A stretch of 50,136 nucleotides of DNA from Dechloromonas sp. (GTDB lineage Bacteria; Pseudomonadota; Gammaproteobacteria; Burkholderiales; Rhodocyclaceae), in the NCBI GenBank assembly GCA_008933675.1, contig WBUO01000008.1, forward strand, positions 1 to 50,136. Reading direction: 5' to 3'. Of the stretch, positions 41,399 to 50,136 are shown piece by piece. The position numbers were made by a program, and so were the translations under genes. Under the pieces are notes generated by a model that saw only the letters and a list, made by a program, of their open reading frames with translations, ran no database searches and was not told where the DNA came from. Each line of letters opens with the position of its first letter. The stretch's first letter is position 1.

Positions 41399-41428
41399 TT
41401 CTACTAATTAATAGGTAATTTAGTAGAC
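41399..41428. promoter_or_regulatory. Dyad operator 2 overlapping the fic start region
   Basis: Arms TTCTACTAAT (41399-41408) and TTTAGTAGAC (41419-41428) match the arms of operator 1 at nine of ten bases each, with the same ten-base spacer. The right arm ends two bases before the fic ATG and covers the place of the ribosome-binding site, so a bound repressor would block initiation. Confidence 0.78.
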
Positions 41429-41430
41429 AA

Positions 41431-42777
41431 ATGAAGAAGCCCGCAGCCGCCCCCGACTTCACCCAGGTCATGCAGGGCCTCAGCCCCGACGACTATCCAT
41501 GGGTCACCTCGAACATCAATCCCCTGGTCGGCGGCCGCTACCTGCACTGGGACGACCTGCGTTACCGGCCCGCACCGGACAACGTGACCAAGGAGGCGTG
41601 GTGGGCCTCCATCCTGCTCGGCCGCACCTCCCTGCTGCAGGAACTGCCCCTGCTCGACAAGAACGGCAAGCCCTTCCGCTTCGCCACCCCCGGCCCGGTA
41701 CTCATCGCCCTGCATCACATCGACCGCGATGCCGCCGGCCAGATCCACTCGCCGGCTGGCGCACCGCTCAAGGAAGAACCCCACCGCTACCTGATCAACT
41801 CCCTGATCGAGGAAGCCATCACCTCCAGCCAGCTCGAAGGTGCTTCGACCACCCGCCAGGTTGCCGCGGCCATGCTCAGAAGCGGCCGGACGCCGCGCGA
41901 CCACAGCGAGAAGATGATCTTCAACAACTATCGCGCCATGGAACACCTGCGCTCGATCAAGAACGACACGCTGACCCCTGGCCACATCCTGGAACTGCAA
42001 CGCCTCCTCAGCGAAGATACGCTGGACGATCCGGCCGATGCCGGCCGCCTGCGCCAGGCCAATGACATCCGCGTGGTCGACCCGCGCGACGGCACCATCC
42101 TCCACGAGCCGCCGTGCCACAGCGAGCTGCCGCAACGCCTGCAGCGGCTGTGCGACTTCGCCAACGCCGACGAAAGCGCCTCGCCCTTCGTTCACCCCGT
42201 GCTGCGCGCCATCCTGCTCCACTTCATGATCGGCTACGACCACCCCTTCGCCGACGGCAACGGCCGCACCGCCCGCGCCCTCTTCTACTGGTCGATCGCC
42301 CGCAGCGGCTACTGGCTGATGGAATACACCTCGATCAGCCACATCATCCGCCGCGCCCCGGCAAAATACATGCGCGCCTACCTGCACAGCGAATCGGACG
42401 GCAACGACACCACCTATTTCCTGCTCCACCAGCTATCGACCATCCGCAAGGCCATCGCCGCGCTGCACGAATACCTCGACCGCAAGAGCCGCGAACAGAA
42501 GGAAACCGAAAAACTGCTCGCCGCCTCGGTCAGCCTGCGCGGCCGCTTCAACCACCGGCAAACGGCCCTGCTCAACCACGCGCTACGCAACAGCGGCGTC
42601 GAGTACCGCGTCGACGCCCACCAGCGTTCGCACAATGTCGTCTATCAGACCGCCCGCAACGACCTGCTGAGCCTTCACGAGTTGGGGCTGCTGATCAAGA
42701 CCAAGCAGGGAAACGCCTACGTCTTCTATGCGCCGGAGAACCTGCGGGAACTGTTGGCGGAGTTGGCGAAGGAATAG
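41431..42777 (+). CDS. Fic-family protein with inhibitory motif and C-terminal winged helix
   Basis: Fic enzymes usually transfer AMP from ATP to target hydroxyls. The 448-residue protein has the Fic core motif H271-PFADGNGRTAR, fully matching the active consensus. An inhibitory helix motif, S132-SQL-E136-G137, lies N-terminal to the core, which places it in the self-inhibited class II. The C-terminal ~100 residues (RFNHRQTALLNHALRNSG, ARNDLLSLHELGLL) form a winged-helix DNA-binding domain. No Shine-Dalgarno sequence precedes the ATG; instead a dyad repeats twice in the leader. The winged helix plus twin operators suggest autoregulation. No antitoxin gene is adjacent, as expected for class II. 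The target is unknown. Confidence 0.88.
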   Translation: MKKPAAAPDFTQVMQGLSPDDYPWVTSNINPLVGGRYLHWDDLRYRPAPDNVTKEAWWASILLGRTSLLQELPLLDKNGKPFRFATPGPVLIALHHIDRDAAGQIHSPAGAPLKEEPHRYLINSLIEEAITSSQLEGASTTRQVAAAMLRSGRTPRDHSEKMIFNNYRAMEHLRSIKNDTLTPGHILELQRLLSEDTLDDPADAGRLRQANDIRVVDPRDGTILHEPPCHSELPQRLQRLCDFANADESASPFVHPVLRAILLHFMIGYDHPFADGNGRTARALFYWSIARSGYWLMEYTSISHIIRRAPAKYMRAYLHSESDGNDTTYFLLHQLSTIRKAIAALHEYLDRKSREQKETEKLLAASVSLRGRFNHRQTALLNHALRNSGVEYRVDAHQRSHNVVYQTARNDLLSLHELGLLIKTKQGNAYVFYAPENLRELLAELAKE

Positions 42778-42900
42778 CAAGCGGACCGTGGCCGAGCCGT
42801 CTCCGGCCAGCCCAGCCCCACCACCACTGCGCAAGAATCGGATTGCCAGCGGTCGACCCAGGCGCCTATCGTGGCCATGCCCAAGTTAGGAAGACCATCC

Positions 42901-43815
42901 GTGAAAACCGCCAGCCTCGCCCGCCTGTTGCTGCTCTCCGCCATCTGGGGCGCCTCCTTCCTGTTCATGCGCATCGGGGCTCCGATGCTCGGGCCGTCCC
43001 TACTTATCCTGGCGCGCACCGGCCTGGCGGCGCTCTTCCTGGCACTGCTGGCCATCCACCTGCGCCAAGCCCTGGATGCGCGTCGCCATTGGCGGCATTA
43101 CGTGCTGCTTGGACTGTTCAACTCGGCGCTACCCTTCCTGTTACTGGCTCATGCAGCGCAAACCCTGTCGGCGTCGCTGCTGTCCATCCTCAACGCCAGC
43201 GGACCGCTGTGGGCGACGGCCGTCGGGGCACTCTGGCTGCGTTCGCTACCGGCCCCGAAAGCGCTGGCCGGTATGCTGCTTGGCCTGATTGGTGTCGGCC
43301 TGCTGGCCGGCGGCGAAACCCTCGGACAACCCAAAGCCAGTGCGCAGGCCATTGCTGCCGGCCTCGGCGCCGCCCTTTCCTACGGCATCGCCAGCACCTA
43401 TGCGAGAACTGCACCGGCCGTGGGCGTCTTCGCCAACGCCCACGGCAGCATGTGGGCAGCGACGCTGCTGGTGCTGCCGCTCGCCCTAGCCGCGCCGCCT
43501 CTGCCGGCGTCGCCAACGCTGACGGTGATGCTTGCCGTCGTGGCGCTCGGCATCGTCTGCAGCGGTGTCGCCTATCTGCTGTATTTCCGCCTGATCGCCG
43601 ATATCGGCGCCGCCCAGGCCCTCACTGTGACTTATCTGATCCCGCTGTTCGGCATCCTGTGGGGCGTCCTGTTTCTCGACGAAGCGGTCGGCTGGTACAC
43701 GCTGCTCGGCGGCGTGGCGATATTGGCCGGCACCGGACTGGCAATCGGGTTTTCGCTTTCCGCCTTGTGGCCCGCCGGCAGAAACAAAAAAGCCGGTCTG
43801 TCGACCGGCTCTTGA
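42901..43815 (+). CDS. EamA/DMT-family transporter
   Basis: A ten-helix inner-membrane exporter of the drug/metabolite transporter superfamily, 304 residues from the GTG at 42901, which has AGGAAG six bases upstream. In-frame ATG 42877 and GTG 42871 are alternative starts. Two EamA repeats are visible, with AIWGASFLFMRIGAP at the first helix and PLFGILWGVLFLDEAVGWY near the ninth. The substrate is unknown; relatives export amino acids or metabolites. The last codons (KKAGLSTGS) overlap the intrinsic terminator that serves gyrB on the other strand. Confidence 0.87.
   Translation: MKTASLARLLLLSAIWGASFLFMRIGAPMLGPSLLILARTGLAALFLALLAIHLRQALDARRHWRHYVLLGLFNSALPFLLLAHAAQTLSASLLSILNASGPLWATAVGALWLRSLPAPKALAGMLLGLIGVGLLAGGETLGQPKASAQAIAAGLGAALSYGIASTYARTAPAVGVFANAHGSMWAATLLVLPLALAAPPLPASPTLTVMLAVVALGIVCSGVAYLLYFRLIADIGAAQALTVTYLIPLFGILWGVLFLDEAVGWYTLLGGVAILAGTGLAIGFSLSALWPAGRNKKAGLSTGS
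43782..43810 (-). terminator. Intrinsic terminator of the dnaA-dnaN-gyrB unit
   Basis: Stem AGCCGGTC (43791-43798) and GACCGGCT (43803-43810) with loop TGTC; on the minus strand it is followed by TTTTTTGTTT. It lies 35 bases past the gyrB stop and inside the 3' coding end of the DMT transporter gene. Confidence 0.8.
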
Positions 43816-43845
43816 ATCCAGGCAATCTGGAAGCAGACGAAAAGC

Positions 43846-47503
<3,658 letters not shown>

Positions 47504-47713
47504 AAATTAAATTCCTTTATAGACTATATCGGGAACAGTTCTGTGGATAACGATAAATAACAATTTATTTTCAGTTACTTGCGAGGCGATTTCGGTTCTG
47601 CGCAAGTCTCTGGATTACCTGTGGATGAAATCCGGATAATTTTCCCACAAAGGGGGAAAGGACGTCCTCTCCACAAAGCATGGACAACTTGCCCACAGGC
47701 TTGTCTACAGCAC
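47504..47713. other. Candidate replication origin (oriC) between dnaA and dnaN
   Basis: The 210-base gap has an AT-rich stretch (about 47494-47576) and a group of DnaA-box-like nonamers relative to TTATCCACA: 47542-47550 exact on the minus strand; 47620-47628 one mismatch on the minus strand; and 47641-47649, 47667-47675, 47689-47697 and 47701-47709, each 7 of 9 on the plus strand. The cluster beside dnaA, with parS sites nearby, makes this the best oriC candidate in the window. Confidence 0.6.
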
Positions 47714-49099
47714 TCATCCCTTGAGCACCTGCAGCAGCACGTGGAGATCGTGATTCAGTTCGTTTTCCTTGAGGCGCAAGGAATCGATCGTCTTCACCGC
47801 GTGGATCACGGTCGTGTGGTCGCGGCCGCCGAAGGCGTCGCCGATTTCCGGAAAGCTGTGCGAGGTCACTTCGCGGCACAGCCACATGGCCAGCTGGCGC
47901 GGCCGGGCAATGGCGCGCGTGCGCTTCTTCGAGAACAGGTCGGCGACCTTGATCTTGTAATAGTCGGCGACGGTCTTCTGGATGTTGTCGATGCCGACAT
48001 TGCGCACCGAGCCGATCAGATCCTTCAGCGCCTCCTTGGCCAGGTCGAGGGCGATCACCCGGCCGTGGAAGGACGAATAGGCGAGAACCTTCTTCAGTGC
48101 CCCTTCCAGTTCGCGGACGTTGGAGCGCAGGTGCTTGGCGATGAAGAAGGCGACTTCGTCGTCGAGGCGGATGCCTTCGGCCTCGGCCTTCTTCTGCAGG
48201 ATGGCGACGCGCATCTCCAGTTCGGGCGGCTCGATCTGCACCGTCAGGCCCCAGTCGAAACGGGTCACCAGACGGTCGTCGAGACCGTTGATGTCCTTCG
48301 GATAGGTGTCGCAGGTGATGATGATCTGCTTGCGCGCCTCGATCAGCGCGTTGAACAGGAAGAAGAACTCCTCCTGCGAGCGGTTCTTGCCGTTGAAGAA
48401 CTGCACGTCGTCCAGAAGCAGCACATCGAGCGAGCGGTAGGTACGCTTGAAGGTGTCGAAGGATTTCTGCTGGTAGGCGCGGACGACGTCGGAGTAATAG
48501 TCCTCGGCGTGCACATAGCGCACCACCTTGTCCGGGTTCTCACCGACGATGGTGTTGCCGATGGCGTGGATCAGGTGGGTCTTGCCGAGGCCAGCGCCAC
48601 CGTAGATGAACAGCGGGTTGTAGGCGCCGCCCGGATTGTTGGCGACCTGGATGGCCGCTGCCCGGGCCAGGTCATTGGCCTTGCCGACGACCAGATTGTC
48701 GAAGGTGAACGAGGGAAACAGCCGGGATTTTTCGTAATGGCTGTTGCGACCACGCGCTTTTTCCTCGTTCTTCGCCGGTTTGCTCGTTTTGGCGGGCGCA
48801 GCGGCGGGTGCGGCTTCGCTCGGCGTGTCGTTGCGAACCGGAGTGGCCCGGCCGCTGCCAATCACCAGGGCGATGCTGACCGGCGTCGAAAAGAAGCTGC
48901 GGCTGTAATCCTCGATGCGTGACAGATAACGGTCACGTACCCATTTGAGGATGAAGCTGTTGGGTGCGATCAGGCGCAAACCGTCGGCGCCGGCCGAGTT
49001 CTCGCCTTCGAGCCGCAGGGGCTTGATCCAGGTGTTGAACTGCTGGGCAGGCAGTTCCTGTTCAAAACGTTGCAAACAGGATTCCCAGAAACCGGCCAT
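47714..49099 (-). CDS. dnaA: Chromosomal replication initiator DnaA
   Basis: DnaA binds origin boxes and opens DNA. The 461 residues have domain I (FWESCLQRFEQELPAQQFNT), a lysine/alanine-rich flexible domain II (~85-125), the AAA+ domain with Walker A GGAGLGKTHL and Walker B LLLDDVQFF, and domain IV with the DNA-reading motif GGRDHTTVIHA. The ATG at 49097-49099 has a strong GGGGAGGAG upstream but about 11 bases away, longer than usual. It is transcribed away from rpmH, with an exact DnaA box 140 bases upstream that probably mediates autoregulation. Confidence 0.98.
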   Translation of the reverse strand: MAGFWESCLQRFEQELPAQQFNTWIKPLRLEGENSAGADGLRLIAPNSFILKWVRDRYLSRIEDYSRSFFSTPVSIALVIGSGRATPVRNDTPSEAAPAAAPAKTSKPAKNEEKARGRNSHYEKSRLFPSFTFDNLVVGKANDLARAAAIQVANNPGGAYNPLFIYGGAGLGKTHLIHAIGNTIVGENPDKVVRYVHAEDYYSDVVRAYQQKSFDTFKRTYRSLDVLLLDDVQFFNGKNRSQEEFFFLFNALIEARKQIIITCDTYPKDINGLDDRLVTRFDWGLTVQIEPPELEMRVAILQKKAEAEGIRLDDEVAFFIAKHLRSNVRELEGALKKVLAYSSFHGRVIALDLAKEALKDLIGSVRNVGIDNIQKTVADYYKIKVADLFSKKRTRAIARPRQLAMWLCREVTSHSFPEIGDAFGGRDHTTVIHAVKTIDSLRLKENELNHDLHVLLQVLKG

Positions 49100-49238
49100 T
49101 GACGATGATGCTCCTCCCCACTGGCCAAACGATGCCGGTAGGTGATTGTATTTATTTGATTTGAAAACTGTTTTGGTGTTTTTTCGGGGACCGTGAGACG
49201 GCCTGCGAAAGGCGTGATTCTACCCTTCATGGGGAAAG

Positions 49239-49247
49239 TTATCCACA
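49239..49247 (+). promoter_or_regulatory. DnaA box in the dnaA-rpmH gap
   Basis: TTATCCACA is an exact consensus nonamer in the 234-base gap between the divergent dnaA and rpmH. I saw only this one strong box here, which fits autoregulation of dnaA better than an origin. The gap also has an AT-rich tract at 49145-49190 that may hold the dnaA promoter. Confidence 0.75.
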
Positions 49248-49267
49248 GCATTGGAAAATAAATGATC

Positions 49268-49297
49268 TTGACAGGCTGGTGGTAAACGGAGTGTAAT
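49268..49297 (+). promoter_or_regulatory. Sigma-70 promoter of rpmH-rnpA
   Basis: TTGACA (49268-49273) and TGTAAT (49292-49297) are spaced by 18 bases and lie 36 bases before the rpmH ATG. The exact -35 and position support a strong housekeeping promoter. Confidence 0.7.
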
Positions 49298-49333
49298 TGC
49301 GCGTTTTTCTTAGCACATCAAGGGATTACCAAC

Positions 49334-49468
49334 ATGAAACGCACGTATCAACCGTCGGTCGTGCGCCGCAAGCGCACCCATGGCTTCCTGGTTCGTATGC
49401 GCACCAAGGGTGGCCGTGCAGTGATCGCTGCTCGCCGCGCCAAGGGTCGCAAGCGTCTGGGCGTTTGA
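49334..49468 (+). CDS. rpmH: 50S ribosomal protein L34
   Basis: The 44-residue, highly basic L34 protein: [20 protein letters not shown] at the start and [11 protein letters not shown] at the end, matching the family over its whole length. It heads the conserved rpmH-rnpA-yidD-yidC cluster. Its strand is opposite to dnaA. Confidence 0.98.
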   Translation: MKRTYQPSVVRRKRTHGFLVRMRTKGGRAVIAARRAKGRKRLGV

Positions 49469-49485
49469 CCCGGACGTCCGGCGGG

Positions 49486-49860
49486 GTGGAACAAACCTTC
49501 GCCAGACGCTATCGCCTGACAAAAACGGATGAGTTCTCATCCGTTTTTGGTTTCAGGAAGGCCATTCGCGGCAAATTGCTGATGCTGCATTACCAGCCAC
49601 GGCCCTCCACAACGGACGATGCAAGACTCGGTCTGGTGGTCGGCAAGAAGCTCCTGAAAAGAGCGGTTGACCGCAACCGCTTCAAGCGCGTGCTGCGCGA
49701 GCAGTTCCGCTTGCGTCGTGCCACGCTGCCGGCCTGCGACCTGATCGTGCGTCTGGCCGCCAAGCCGCCAAAACCGCTTGACGCCGGCGCCCTGGTCGAC
49801 GATTTTGTCGCCCTGCTGGCAAAACTGCAGCGCTTCGCACCGCCGCGGGAAGCAGCATGA
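49486..49860 (+). CDS. rnpA: Ribonuclease P protein component
   Basis: Protein subunit of RNase P, which assists the RNA in trimming tRNA 5' leaders. The 124-residue protein shows [13 protein letters not shown], the RNR motif in [18 protein letters not shown], and LVVGKKLLK. The GTG at 49486 gives a normal length; a TTG overlapping the rpmH stop at 49465 is an alternative. yidD starts inside its last four bases (ATGA). Confidence 0.94.
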   Translation: MEQTFARRYRLTKTDEFSSVFGFRKAIRGKLLMLHYQPRPSTTDDARLGLVVGKKLLKRAVDRNRFKRVLREQFRLRRATLPACDLIVRLAAKPPKPLDAGALVDDFVALLAKLQRFAPPREAA

Positions 49861-50066
49861 AAAGCCTGTTGATCGGCTTGATTCGCGTCTATCAATATGC
49901 GATCAGTCCGCTGATGGGACGAAGCTGCCGCTATGTGCCGACCTGTTCGGAATATACGGTGGATGCAATAAGGAAGTACGGTGCCATCAAGGGTGGCTGG
50001 CTGGGCGCCAAGCGCATCGGCCGCTGCCATCCCTGGCATCCGGGCGGGTACGATCCCGTACCCTGA
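49857..50066 (+). CDS. yidD: Membrane protein insertion efficiency factor YidD
   Basis: A 69-residue protein of the YidD family, an amphipathic membrane-associated factor that supports YidC-dependent insertion. Family residues are clear: [39 protein letters not shown] and [14 protein letters not shown], including the conserved cysteines. Start overlaps rnpA by four bases and yidC follows 31 bases later. Confidence 0.96.
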   Translation: MKSLLIGLIRVYQYAISPLMGRSCRYVPTCSEYTVDAIRKYGAIKGGWLGAKRIGRCHPWHPGGYDPVP

Positions 50067-50097
50067 TTCGACAAACGTTAGACTGCATGGGCCGTTC

Positions 50098-50136
50098 ATG
50101 GACACTCGACGCCTGATCCTGGTGATGATCTTCACG
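50098..50136 (+). CDS. yidC: Membrane protein insertase YidC, first 13 codons
   Basis: The last bases read MDTRRLILVMIFT, matching the start of YidC (its first membrane helix), in the expected place after yidD. The gene continues past the right edge. Confidence 0.85.
   Translation, partial: MDTRRLILVMIFT

Overview
The window is GC-rich (about 65% by impression) and reads as the replication-origin region of a betaproteobacterial chromosome. The family content (cytochrome cd1 nitrite reductase, GshA of the betaproteobacterial type, several hybrid kinases, c-di-GMP proteins) and the order dnaA-dnaN-gyrB facing away from rpmH-rnpA-yidD-yidC suggest a denitrifying member of the Rhodocyclales (Dechloromonas/Azonexus-like). 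That placement is an inference from protein resemblance; no database search was run.

Layout. 1-13.2 kb: housekeeping genes (rsmB partial, S1/P1 nuclease, speD, fmt-def, a LysM protein, dprA, topB), then a minus-strand cluster rsuA-oxyR-hybrid kinase with overlapping ends. 13.2-23.1 kb: an AtaL-like protein, a P-type ATPase, a small four-helix membrane protein, a large CHASE+dCache hybrid kinase and an ABC-substrate-binding/GGDEF/EAL protein, closed by a bidirectional terminator. 23.1-34.8 kb: ybiT (minus), the glutathione genes gshA-gshB with apbE, a third hybrid kinase broken by an in-frame amber codon, an HD-GYP response regulator, a 57-residue membrane protein and a sirtuin; dtd faces them. 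35.2-40.9 kb: a nitrite-related block. nirS is preceded by two FNR/DNR-type boxes and followed by an unusual Crp-family regulator carrying two NarX/PilJ-like motifs, a 65-residue protein and an HPP-family membrane protein. The HPP gene has lost its last codons to a stop, and a second, decayed HPP 3' fragment lies about 1.2 kb away behind a DUF3553-type gene. 40.9-43.8 kb: a HIT protein, a Fic protein with twin dyad operators, and a DMT exporter. 43.8-50.1 kb: gyrB, dnaN, dnaA (minus), then rpmH, rnpA, yidD and the first codons of yidC (plus).

Four copies of the ParB-binding palindrome (core GTTNCACGTGAAAC) are scattered from 2 to 46 kb. This fits an origin-proximal parS cluster. Two lie inside or across coding sequence, one lies upstream of nirS and one in the gyrB leader. 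The dnaA-dnaN gap carries several DnaA boxes and an AT-rich stretch and is the best oriC candidate here.

The most interesting points are the Crp-PilJ-PilJ regulator beside nirS and the HPP gene (a possible nitrate/nitrite-sensing unit), the twin operators in front of fic, the parS palindrome sitting on a kinase start codon, the amber-interrupted kinase, and the direct repeat showing that the GGDEF/EAL gene sits in a rearranged kinase 3' end.
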